From Caldithrix sp964468415 (GTDB lineage Bacteria; Calditrichota; Calditrichia; Calditrichales; Calditrichaceae), in NCBI GenBank assembly GCA_964468415.1, contig CAYXUS010000284.1, positions 1-12,673 on the forward strand: 12,673 nucleotides of DNA, read 5' to 3'. This document shows, one piece after another, positions 6,267-12,673 of this stretch; position 1 is the first letter of the stretch; the number at the start of each line of letters is the position of its first letter. Made by a program: the position numbers and the translations under genes. The notes below the pieces were generated by a model. The model had not been told where the DNA came from and searched no databases. It was given only the letters and a program-made list of their open reading frames with translations.

Positions 6267-7820
6267 ATGTCAGAACTTAATGTTACCGTACTACTCCATC
6301 AGGATGACGAACAACGTTTACGTCCTGCCATTGCCACATTGGCCAAACAAACCAACAAACAATTCGAAATCATCTTTTTAGCCGAAGATGCTTCGTTTGC
6401 CCCGCAACCGCTCTTGCAGCAAGAGGCTCTTTCCGATACTCCTGTGCAGGTTGTGCAGGGAAAAACATTGGGCGAAGCGCTAAACAAGGCCTTCCGCCAG
6501 GCCAACAGCCCTTTTATTTTGTACATTAACAACCGTCAAACCGAGATTCAATTAAAACAGGCGGCCATCGATTTGTTTTTACACGCCATGAAACGCAACA
6601 AAAAGGCTGGCATGATTTACGCCGACTACGAATTGGAAACCGACGGTGTTGTGCAGGAATTGCATTTGCTCAAGCATCATATTGGTCGCGTGCGCGATAA
6701 TCAGGATTTTGGACGGGTTTTCTTTTATCGTAAATCGGCTCTGGAGCAGGTAGGCCTGGCAGACGCATCGTTAAAATTCAACACGCTTTACGATTTACGC
6801 CTAAGGCTTTCCGAAAAAAGCGAACTGGTGCACATTGCCAACCGTTACGCCGGCTCGTTGTACCGCGTGGTGGCCCAGGGCAAGTCGCACAACGTATTCG
6901 ATTATCTGCTGGCCAGTAAAGAAAGCCAGCTGGAAGCGGAAAGCGTTTTGACCGAGCACCTGAAACGCATTAACGCCTATTTGGCGCCCGGCGCGTTTTA
7001 CACCCCCCGCCCTGCCCCTCCGCAGGAGGCCACACTTAAAGCCTCGGTCATTATTCCGGTAAACAATCGTCCGGAGTTCATCGGTAAAGCCATCGAAAGC
7101 GTACAGGCGCAAACCGTGCAGCAGGTGGAAGTGATCGTGATTGTCAACGGAGGCCCGGATGATCCGACCATTCCCGAGATCAAACGCTACATGAAAGGCG
7201 GCGATAAATACGACGCGACCAGGCCGGAAGTGCGCATGCTGGTTTACGATATCAACAACATCGGCTTTTGTTTGAATATGGGCGCGGAAATTGCACGCGG
7301 CGAATATTACGTTCAATTGGATTCCGACGATCGCTTAAAACCGGATGCCGTGGAAAAAATCCTTGAAGTTTACGATAGCGATCCCAAAGTCGGCATGGTT
7401 ATTGGTTCGTACGAAGTTTGGCAGTTGGAGGAAGACGGGCGCTACTTTCGCATGAAAGATCTTCCGGTGGTAACCCATGACGAATGGACGGAAGAGAACG
7501 GTCGGAACAATCTTTTGCGCGTCAATGGTGCGGGTGCTCCCCGTTCCCTGCCCATCCAGCTGATTCGCGAAATCGGTTTTAGCATGAACGAAGAGCCTTT
7601 TGCCCGTAATTACGGCGAAGATTACAACATGGTGTTGCAGGTCAGCGAGCGGCATCGCATTGGCCGGGTGTGGGAAGCCATTTACGAAGTGGTACGTCAT
7701 GCCGGTGGCACAGACCACAGCATTGATCAGGCCACGATCGATCGCAACGATGAAGCCAAAGATTTCATGCGGGCCGAAGCTATTAAACGACGCATTAAAA
7801 TGAACGAACAAGGCAAGTAA
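6267..7820 (+). CDS. Tandem-domain family 2-like glycosyltransferase
   Basis: This 517-aa soluble protein has no signal peptide or membrane segment. Residues about 1-215 look like a degenerate GT-A domain: the position where a DxD motif is expected reads YINNR (86-90). Residues about 259-510 are a well-formed GT2 domain: ASVIIPVNNRPEFI, VIVNGG, NNIGFCLNMGAEIARGEYYV, the metal-binding DSDD (352-355), and GEDYNM (450-455) followed by VSERHRIGRVWEAIYEVVRHAGG. The second domain should use a nucleotide sugar, while the first may be structural or regulatory. The ATG follows AAAGGAG by 6 nt. It lies 69 bp after the namZ-like gene and 102 bp before the kinase. A cytosolic transferase in a wall-salvage cluster is unexpected, and donor and acceptor cannot be read from sequence. 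Confidence 0.9.
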   Translation: MSELNVTVLLHQDDEQRLRPAIATLAKQTNKQFEIIFLAEDASFAPQPLLQQEALSDTPVQVVQGKTLGEALNKAFRQANSPFILYINNRQTEIQLKQAAIDLFLHAMKRNKKAGMIYADYELETDGVVQELHLLKHHIGRVRDNQDFGRVFFYRKSALEQVGLADASLKFNTLYDLRLRLSEKSELVHIANRYAGSLYRVVAQGKSHNVFDYLLASKESQLEAESVLTEHLKRINAYLAPGAFYTPRPAPPQEATLKASVIIPVNNRPEFIGKAIESVQAQTVQQVEVIVIVNGGPDDPTIPEIKRYMKGGDKYDATRPEVRMLVYDINNIGFCLNMGAEIARGEYYVQLDSDDRLKPDAVEKILEVYDSDPKVGMVIGSYEVWQLEEDGRYFRMKDLPVVTHDEWTEENGRNNLLRVNGAGAPRSLPIQLIREIGFSMNEEPFARNYGEDYNMVLQVSERHRIGRVWEAIYEVVRHAGGTDHSIDQATIDRNDEAKDFMRAEAIKRRIKMNEQGK

Positions 7821-7835
7821 TTTTGTGAAGGGTAA

Positions 7836-7866
7836 GCCCCGAGTTCGGATTAATTCCGAATGGGGC
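7836..7866 (+). other. Strong intercistronic stem-loop between the glycosyltransferase and kinase genes
   Basis: Outer arms GCCCC (7836-7840) and GGGGC (7862-7866) enclose inner arms TTCGGA (7844-7849) and TCCGAA (7855-7860) with a 5-nt loop. No T-tract follows (CTGATACG), so it is not a standard terminator. Differential mRNA stability or processing, or an operator palindrome, are possible roles. Confidence 0.55.
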
Positions 7867-7922
7867 CTGATACGTTTACGCAAAATACGAAAAACGAATA
7901 ACGATTAAATAAGGGAATTGCT

Positions 7923-9113
7923 TTGGAAGAAAAATCGAACTTTTTACTTTTAGGAATTGATGGCGGCGCAACCAAGGTTAGCGCCTATCAGGTTCTGGTA
8001 ACCGACGAGCAAACGTTTACATTGGGCACGGCCCATGCGGAAAAGTCGTATTCCGAAATTCCGGGACATGTTTCCCATTTTAAACCGGTTGACATCCCTA
8101 CTCAGCTTAAAGAACGCGATGAGGGCAAAATTAATCTCACCGCCGAAGAAAAACAACAAGGGGCTGTGTACGTGGAAGCAACGGCCGTGGTCATCGAACA
8201 ACTGGTGGAGCAAACCGGCAATCATCAAATTTTGATCGGCATTGGCATGCCGGGCTTAAAAACGCCCGATCAGCGCGGAATTGAGGTAGTTGCCAACGGG
8301 CCGCGCATTTTAAATTACGCTTCCATGTTAGAAGAGCGCCTGGCCCTGAAAAAGATCGGGCTGGTGGCCCCTATCCATCGCATCGGAAGCGATGCGGACT
8401 ATTGCGGAATTGGCGAGAATTATTCTTCGGATGGTTTGTTCCGCGATGTGCAAAACGCTTACTACCTGGGCGGCGGAACCGGAGTGGCCGACGCCCTGAA
8501 ATTAAAAGGCGAACTGGTCTTTTTCGACCAAATAAAGCCCTGGATGGCCAAAAGCTGGGAAATGAAAAGCGATGACGGACGGTCGCTGGAACGTTTTGCT
8601 TCGGCCGGTGGCATTCAGGCACTGTATGCCGAATTCGCCGGGAAAGAAGTTGCCGAATTAAATGCGCAAAAAGTTTATCCTTTGCAAATTGCCGCCCTGG
8701 CCGCAAACGGGGACGAAGCCGCGCGCAAGACCTTTGATCTGGTCGTAAAGAATTTGGCATTGCTTCTCTTTGAGCGCATCACCACGTTGTTTGCCGGCTG
8801 GCAGGGATTGTTCACCTTCGTTAACCCGAACCGCCCCGCGCTTTCGTCCGAACATCCTTACAAAGGACTCTTGTTCGATCGGATTATTCTGGGGCAGCGT
8901 TTGGGCGAACTGCTGGATTCCCCGGCCGGACAAAAGGTTCTAAAAGCACCTTTGTTTGAACAATTGGCGCGGCACATTCAGGCCTCTCCGGTTCTGGATG
9001 AGCGGGCCAAAACCCACTACGCGCAGCCCGAAACCTTTGTGGTTACCTCCCGGTTGCGCGAGGCCCCTGCCCTTGGCGCGGGGATCGATGCCTATTTGCA
9101 TTACACAAAGTAA
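7923..9113 (+). CDS. ROK-family sugar kinase-like protein
   Basis: This 396-aa protein starts with TTG, supported by AAGGGA 6 nt upstream and by the phosphate-1 motif GIDGGATK lying at residues 11-18. Other actin-fold motifs are GIGMPGLK (106-113), SDADYCGIGE (156-165, matching the ROK NDANxxxxGE motif with catalytic-type Asp157), YLGGGTGVAD (181-190) and a C-terminal SRLREAPALGAG. The CxCGxxGC zinc motif typical of many ROK proteins and an N-terminal helix-turn-helix are absent, so a kinase is more likely than a ROK repressor. An insertion at about residues 40-85 lengthens the N-lobe. Next to NamZ- and AmpG-like genes, the natural substrate guess is MurNAc, anhydro-MurNAc or GlcNAc, which is an inference only. 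Confidence 0.85.
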   Translation: MEEKSNFLLLGIDGGATKVSAYQVLVTDEQTFTLGTAHAEKSYSEIPGHVSHFKPVDIPTQLKERDEGKINLTAEEKQQGAVYVEATAVVIEQLVEQTGNHQILIGIGMPGLKTPDQRGIEVVANGPRILNYASMLEERLALKKIGLVAPIHRIGSDADYCGIGENYSSDGLFRDVQNAYYLGGGTGVADALKLKGELVFFDQIKPWMAKSWEMKSDDGRSLERFASAGGIQALYAEFAGKEVAELNAQKVYPLQIAALAANGDEAARKTFDLVVKNLALLLFERITTLFAGWQGLFTFVNPNRPALSSEHPYKGLLFDRIILGQRLGELLDSPAGQKVLKAPLFEQLARHIQASPVLDERAKTHYAQPETFVVTSRLREAPALGAGIDAYLHYTK

Positions 9114-9116
9114 ATG

Positions 9117-9161
9117 ATTTGGGGACGGGGACGAATTTGCAGCCCTGCCCAAATTTGTTTT
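9117..9161 (+). terminator. Terminator-like stem-loop between kinase and SpoIID-like genes
   Basis: TTTGGG (9118-9123) pairs with CCCAAA (9148-9153), with an inner GGG (9128-9130) and CCC (9143-9145). The hairpin is followed by TTTGTTTTC (9153-9161). It lies right after the kinase stop and could cause partial termination within the cluster. Confidence 0.45.
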
Positions 9162-9197
9162 CGCATTGAAACGCTATTTAATATTTTTGAGGAATAA

Positions 9198-10544
9198 ATG
9201 TTAGAACCCAATACCATTCCTAAAGAAGAGCCCACGATTCATGTGGGCATTGTTCTGCCGGAAGATGATTTTACATCGCTTCACGTGCAGGTTCCGAAAG
9301 ACGAAGAATATCAACTGGAATTTTCGGGACAATCATTTTTGATCGATGCCGGTACGGAAATTCTTTTTCGAGTAAACGAGCGCGGAATTCAAATTAAGCT
9401 GGCAGAAAAGACGTTTTTGGCCCCGAACGAAGCCCGGCTTTTTCCGGTTTTCAAAAGCGATGGTCTGCGGCCTGCGCAGGGCGCCGTCGTAAAGAACGTC
9501 ATCGCCGGACGGAATTTCCATTGGCAAAAATACATCAATGTCACCCTGCCCGAAACGCTTATCTTTCGCCTTTACGAAAAACGCCTGATCGTGATTAATG
9601 CGCTTCCGCTGGAAAAGTATTTGATGTGTGTGGCCACTTCGGAAATGGGGGCCGAATGCCCCGTGGCTTTGCTGGAGGCCCAAACCATTGCCGCACGCAG
9701 CTGGCTTTTGGCCAATGTGGAACAAAAACACCGCCACCTGGGCATGGATGTGTGCAACGACGACTGCTGCCAGCGTTATCAGGGAACCACCTTTCTCAGC
9801 GAGCAATCGGTGCAGGGCACTTTGAATACCCGCGGGTTGGTGCTTTTGTACGATGATAAAATTTGCGACGCTCGTTATTCCAAAAGCTGCGGCGGCGTAA
9901 TGGAAGCTTTCGAAAATATCTGGCCGTCCGATCCGGTCCCTTACACCCGAATTAAAGCCGATGCCGAACAAGAACCGCCGGAATGGCGCAAACCGCTTTC
10001 GGACGAAAATAACTTGAAACATTGGCTGTCCCAGGTGCCGCACACGTTCTGTTCGCCGCATGTGGTGCCGGAATCGCAACTGAAGAAGTACCTGGGGAGT
10101 GTGGATGAAGAAGGCCACTATTTTCGCTGGACGGTGCACATTTCGCAACAGGAATTAACCGCCCATTTGAACCGCCACTTCGCGGTAGCGGCAAAAGCGG
10201 TTAAAATGCTGCAAATTACCTCCCGGGGAGGCTCGGGAAGAGCCAACAAAATGGAAATAGTTTATCTCGATTCCCGGGATCAGGAAAAAATTCTGCCCAT
10301 CAATTCGGAATACGATGTGCGCAAAGCGCTTCACCCTTCCTTTTTGTACAGTTCGGCAATAATAGTTGAAACCATTCCCTCAAATGCCGAAATTCCCGAT
10401 GAATTTGTTTATCGTGGTGCCGGTTGGGGACACGGTGTGGGCATGTGCCAGATCGGCGCTTTGGGCATGTCGCTAAAAGGGTATTCTTCCGAGGAGATCA
10501 TGTATCACTACTACCCCGGCAGTGTGCTGAAAAAAATTTATTGA
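9198..10544 (+). CDS. SpoIID/LytB-domain protein (lytic transglycosylase-like), no export signal
   Basis: This 448-aa protein has an N-terminal beta-rich region (about 10-125), then the SpoIID domain: INALPLEKYLMCVATSEMG with Glu149 in the position of the catalytic glutamate, followed by AQTIAARSWLLAN. Next come VCNDDCCQRYQG (185-196) with Cys186, Cys190 and Cys191 where SpoIID proteins bind zinc, and YSKSCGG (227-233). The C-terminal GAGWGHGVGMCQIGALGM starts at residue 407. Known SpoIID cuts denuded glycan strands outside the cytoplasmic membrane. Here the N-terminus MLEPNTIPKEEPTIHVGI has no signal peptide or TM helix. The ATG has GAGGA 4 nt upstream, so an upstream start is unlikely. A similar leaderless type seems to occur in Bacteroidota (recalled, not checked). 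Function in this cluster is unknown. Confidence 0.9.
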   Translation: MLEPNTIPKEEPTIHVGIVLPEDDFTSLHVQVPKDEEYQLEFSGQSFLIDAGTEILFRVNERGIQIKLAEKTFLAPNEARLFPVFKSDGLRPAQGAVVKNVIAGRNFHWQKYINVTLPETLIFRLYEKRLIVINALPLEKYLMCVATSEMGAECPVALLEAQTIAARSWLLANVEQKHRHLGMDVCNDDCCQRYQGTTFLSEQSVQGTLNTRGLVLLYDDKICDARYSKSCGGVMEAFENIWPSDPVPYTRIKADAEQEPPEWRKPLSDENNLKHWLSQVPHTFCSPHVVPESQLKKYLGSVDEEGHYFRWTVHISQQELTAHLNRHFAVAAKAVKMLQITSRGGSGRANKMEIVYLDSRDQEKILPINSEYDVRKALHPSFLYSSAIIVETIPSNAEIPDEFVYRGAGWGHGVGMCQIGALGMSLKGYSSEEIMYHYYPGSVLKKIY

Positions 10545-10555
10545 GTAAACTGATG

Positions 10556-10598
10556 CGCGAAAGGTGAAGCGGACAACTCATCCCCTCACCTTGTTGCG
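10556..10598 (+). other. Interrupted stem-loop between SpoIID-like and permease genes
   Basis: AAGGTGA (10561-10567) pairs with TCACCTT (10586-10592), and an outer CGC (10556-10558) pairs with GCG (10596-10598). The loop is 18 nt. No T-tract follows. It fills the 89-bp gap before the permease start. Confidence 0.4.
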
Positions 10599-10633
10599 TT
10601 TAACCGATTACAAAAGCAGGAAATGGAACAGGC

Positions 10634-12499
10634 ATGAAGAAAAAGAGTCGCAATCCCTGGCTGTGGGTTCCTACCATCTATTTTGCCGAAGGCATTCCTT
10701 ACGTCGTCGTAATGACGGTTTCGGTGATCATGTACAAGCGATTGGGTATTTCCAATACCGATATCGCTCTGTACACCAGTTGGCTGTATCTTCCCTGGGT
10801 TATCAAGCCTTTGTGGAGTCCCCTGGTCGATCTGGTAAAAACCAAACGCTTCTGGATTGTGGCCATGCAATTGTTGTTGGGAGCCGGACTGGGGGGCATT
10901 GCCCTGACCATTCCCCTGCCCAACTTTTTCAAATTTACATTAATCTTCTTCTGGCTGCTGGCCTTTAGTTCGGCCACGCACGACATTGCCTGCGACGGTT
11001 TTTACATGCTGGGCTTAACCGAATATCAACAGGCCTGGTTTGTGGGAATTCGCAGTACATTTTACCGCATTGCCATGATTACCGGTCAGGGGTTGCTCAT
11101 TATTCTGGCCGGCTATCTGGAAAGCCACACCGGACTGCACAGCGTGAATCTGGACGTGGTTGCCGATCCGCAGGCGGCCATTGTGCAACCCTTAAACCCC
11201 GATTCCCTGCGGATAACCCCGCAACAAGGCGAAGTGCGCATTTTGCATTACCCGGCCGACAAACTGGTGGTTGCGGCCAAACCGCGCAGCCGCCACGAAG
11301 TGGATTCTTTACTGGCTTTTGTGCGTCAATGGAACGTTAAGCACGGCTTTGCCCGGGAAGACAAGCGCTATGTGGTACGTAACAAAGCACAGGAAAGCTG
11401 GTGGCAACGCCATGTTTCCCGCCCTTTGGGCGACTGGGTAAAACATACCTTTGGAGTGGAACTTCCCCGGAACAATTCCAACTATGTGGGAAACATCGGA
11501 CTTATTTACTTTTACCTGTCCAATGTGCCACAAAAAGAAAACGAAGTGGTGATCAACTTCGGGCGCACCAAAGGGGATAAAAGTATTTCGCTGTTGGAAG
11601 GCAGTGCGTACGGTTCGCGTTTAACCTTTAACAAAAGCAACTGGAACATTCCGGCTCTGGCTGTCATTCAGCTTGACCCCAAAATTAACCACCGCACTAT
11701 GGCTCGTTTTTCGGCCCAGGCGGGGAACATCCCTCTGGCCTGGTCGTTAACTTTCTTCTTTTTGGCAGCTATGTTCATCCTTTTCTTTTTGTACCACAAA
11801 TTTATCCTGCCCTATCCCGATAGCGACTACCCGGCACTTACCGAAGGGGCTTCTAAAATTTTCAAGGAATTTGTCAATACCTTTGCGGACTTTTTCCGCA
11901 AAGAGGGCATCGGCTGGATTCTGGCCTTTCTGCTGCTCTACCGTCTGGCCGAATCTCAACTGGTGAAGCTGGCTTCTCCGTTTTTACTGGATGCGCAGGA
12001 AGCCGGCGGCCTGGCATTAACCACCGGTCAGGTCGGTTTTGTTTACGGAACCATCGGCATTTTGTTTTTGACGCTGGGCGGCCTGCTGGGCGGATTTTTA
12101 GCGGCCAAACACGGATTGAAACGCTGGCTGTGGCCCATGGCGATTGCCATCAATTTGCCGGACGTGGTTTACGTGTATCTTTCTTACGCCCAGCCTGACA
12201 ATTTGTGGATTATTAATGCCTGCGTGGCCATCGAACAATTTGGCTATGGCTTTGGTTTTACGGCCTACATGTTGTACATGATTTACGCCTCGCAAGGACG
12301 CTACAAAACCGCTCATTTTGCCATTGCCACGGGATTTATGGCTCTGGGTATGATGGTGCCGGGCATGTTCTCCGGCTGGCTGCAGGAATTGATCGGCTAC
12401 CAGCATTTCTTTGTTTGGGTAATGATCGCCACGATTCCGGGTTTTCTGATTTTGCCTTTCATTCCGCTGGATGAAGATTTCGGAAAGAAGGATCAGTAG
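10634..12499 (+). CDS. AmpG-like muropeptide permease (MFS) with large periplasmic insertion
   Basis: This is a 621-aa inner-membrane transporter; E. coli AmpG has 491 aa. Twelve hydrophobic segments are visible. TM1-TM5 fall at about 10-36, 44-68, 72-95, 99-127 and 142-162, TM6 at about 368-390, and six more at the C-terminus. HDIACDGFYM (116-125) matches the QDIxxDA motif of AmpG-type permeases, and FAEGIPY near the start is also typical. AmpG imports anhydro-muropeptides or disaccharides by proton symport. Residues about 163-366 are a soluble insertion between TM5 and TM6, which should face the periplasm if the N-terminus is cytosolic. ATG at 10634 follows AGGAAA at about 10 nt. It is last in a salvage-type cluster, so import of wall fragments is the likely role. 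The exact substrate is not readable. Confidence 0.87.
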   Translation: MKKKSRNPWLWVPTIYFAEGIPYVVVMTVSVIMYKRLGISNTDIALYTSWLYLPWVIKPLWSPLVDLVKTKRFWIVAMQLLLGAGLGGIALTIPLPNFFKFTLIFFWLLAFSSATHDIACDGFYMLGLTEYQQAWFVGIRSTFYRIAMITGQGLLIILAGYLESHTGLHSVNLDVVADPQAAIVQPLNPDSLRITPQQGEVRILHYPADKLVVAAKPRSRHEVDSLLAFVRQWNVKHGFAREDKRYVVRNKAQESWWQRHVSRPLGDWVKHTFGVELPRNNSNYVGNIGLIYFYLSNVPQKENEVVINFGRTKGDKSISLLEGSAYGSRLTFNKSNWNIPALAVIQLDPKINHRTMARFSAQAGNIPLAWSLTFFFLAAMFILFFLYHKFILPYPDSDYPALTEGASKIFKEFVNTFADFFRKEGIGWILAFLLLYRLAESQLVKLASPFLLDAQEAGGLALTTGQVGFVYGTIGILFLTLGGLLGGFLAAKHGLKRWLWPMAIAINLPDVVYVYLSYAQPDNLWIINACVAIEQFGYGFGFTAYMLYMIYASQGRYKTAHFAIATGFMALGMMVPGMFSGWLQELIGYQHFFVWVMIATIPGFLILPFIPLDEDFGKKDQ

Positions 12500-12585
12500 G
12501 GCTGCTTTAATACTTTACCGCAGGGATGCTGGCCACCAAACGGGTGAGCGTTCGGGAACAGGAACACTTTCTCGGGCCCCCGGTT

Positions 12586-12620
12586 GCCGAGTAGTCCCGC
12601 CTGCCGGGACGTATCGAGGC
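12586..12620. repeat. GC-rich intergenic palindrome in the region after the permease gene
   Basis: GTCCCG (12594-12599) and CGGGAC (12605-12610) form a perfect stem with a 5-nt loop. Flanking GCC (12586-12588) and GGC (12618-12620) extend it across an internal loop. The whole stretch from about 12520 to 12640 is more GC-rich than its neighbours and has no ORF. The arrangement GAGTAG-hairpin-CGTATCGAG looks like a dispersed intergenic repeat, but only one copy is present here. It could also serve as a transcription end for the permease gene. Confidence 0.45.
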
Positions 12621-12645
12621 ACCGGCGTGTGGCACGGTGGGAATG

Positions 12646-12673
12646 AAAAAGGAAAAAGGAAAAATGAAAAAGG
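12646..12673. repeat. Heptanucleotide tandem repeat, cut by the window edge
   Basis: Four consecutive 7-mers read AAAAAGG, AAAAAGG, AAAAATG, AAAAAGG and end exactly at the last base, so the array may continue. It is non-coding here. Confidence 0.75.

Noticed and set aside
7923..9113. ROK protein as a transcriptional repressor
   Set aside because: The ATP-binding motif begins at residue 11, leaving no space for the N-terminal helix-turn-helix found in ROK repressors.
9176..9190. TATTTTTG before the SpoIID-like gene as a Bacteroidota-type -7 element (TAnnTTTG)
   Set aside because: The motif is short and AT-rich, no well-placed -33 TTTG is convincing, and the taxon is not certain enough to use that consensus.
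12646..12673. CRISPR array at the right edge
   Set aside because: The units are contiguous 7-mers with no spacers and no cas genes nearby. This is a simple tandem repeat.

Overview
The window reads as a chromosomal segment of a Gram-negative bacterium. The evidence is two putative lipoproteins (RlpA-like, NamZ-like), an AmpG-type inner-membrane permease and a class I fructose-1,6-bisphosphatase. The SpoIID-like and NamZ-like proteins resemble the versions I associate with Bacteroidota and related FCB-group or Calditrichota lineages. That placement is an inference from family resemblance, not an alignment. Gene density is high, spacing is short, and I see no tRNA, rRNA, CRISPR array or transposase.

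Left part (1-4590, all minus strand) is housekeeping. In transcription order there is fbp (gluconeogenesis), an rlpA-like lipoprotein followed 18 bp later by trxA, then the ribosome-assembly GTPase engB. A 16-bp hairpin sits between trxA and engB. Next comes an acyl-CoA carboxylase carboxyltransferase subunit (methylcrotonyl-CoA type) that overlaps the start of a crotonase-fold hydratase by ATGA. The crotonase runs off the left edge. The carboxylase-hydratase pair fits leucine catabolism (LiuB-LiuC order). Start codons were revised from Shine-Dalgarno positions for the carboxylase (TTG at 1887) and fbp (ATG at 4590).

The 347-bp gap at 4591-4937 separates divergent transcription units. It holds a candidate fbp promoter on the minus strand. 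On the plus strand it holds a terminator-like hairpin, a 25-codon hydrophobic micro-ORF and a TATAAT-containing promoter candidate.

Right part (4938-12499, all plus strand) is the most interesting region: five co-directional genes that look like a peptidoglycan salvage locus. They encode a secreted NamZ/DUF1343 (GH171-like) exo-muramidase relative, a cytosolic tandem-domain GT2-like glycosyltransferase, a ROK-type sugar kinase, a SpoIID/LytB-domain protein without any export signal, and an AmpG-like 12-TM permease with a roughly 200-residue periplasmic insertion between TM5 and TM6. Each intercistronic gap is 69-102 bp and carries a stem-loop. A reasonable model is periplasmic trimming of wall fragments (NamZ), import (AmpG-like) and cytosolic phosphorylation (ROK). 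The roles of the glycosyltransferase and the leaderless SpoIID protein are unexplained.

The last 174 bases are non-coding. They are GC-rich with an intergenic palindrome, and end in an AAAAAGG-type heptamer tandem repeat cut by the window edge.
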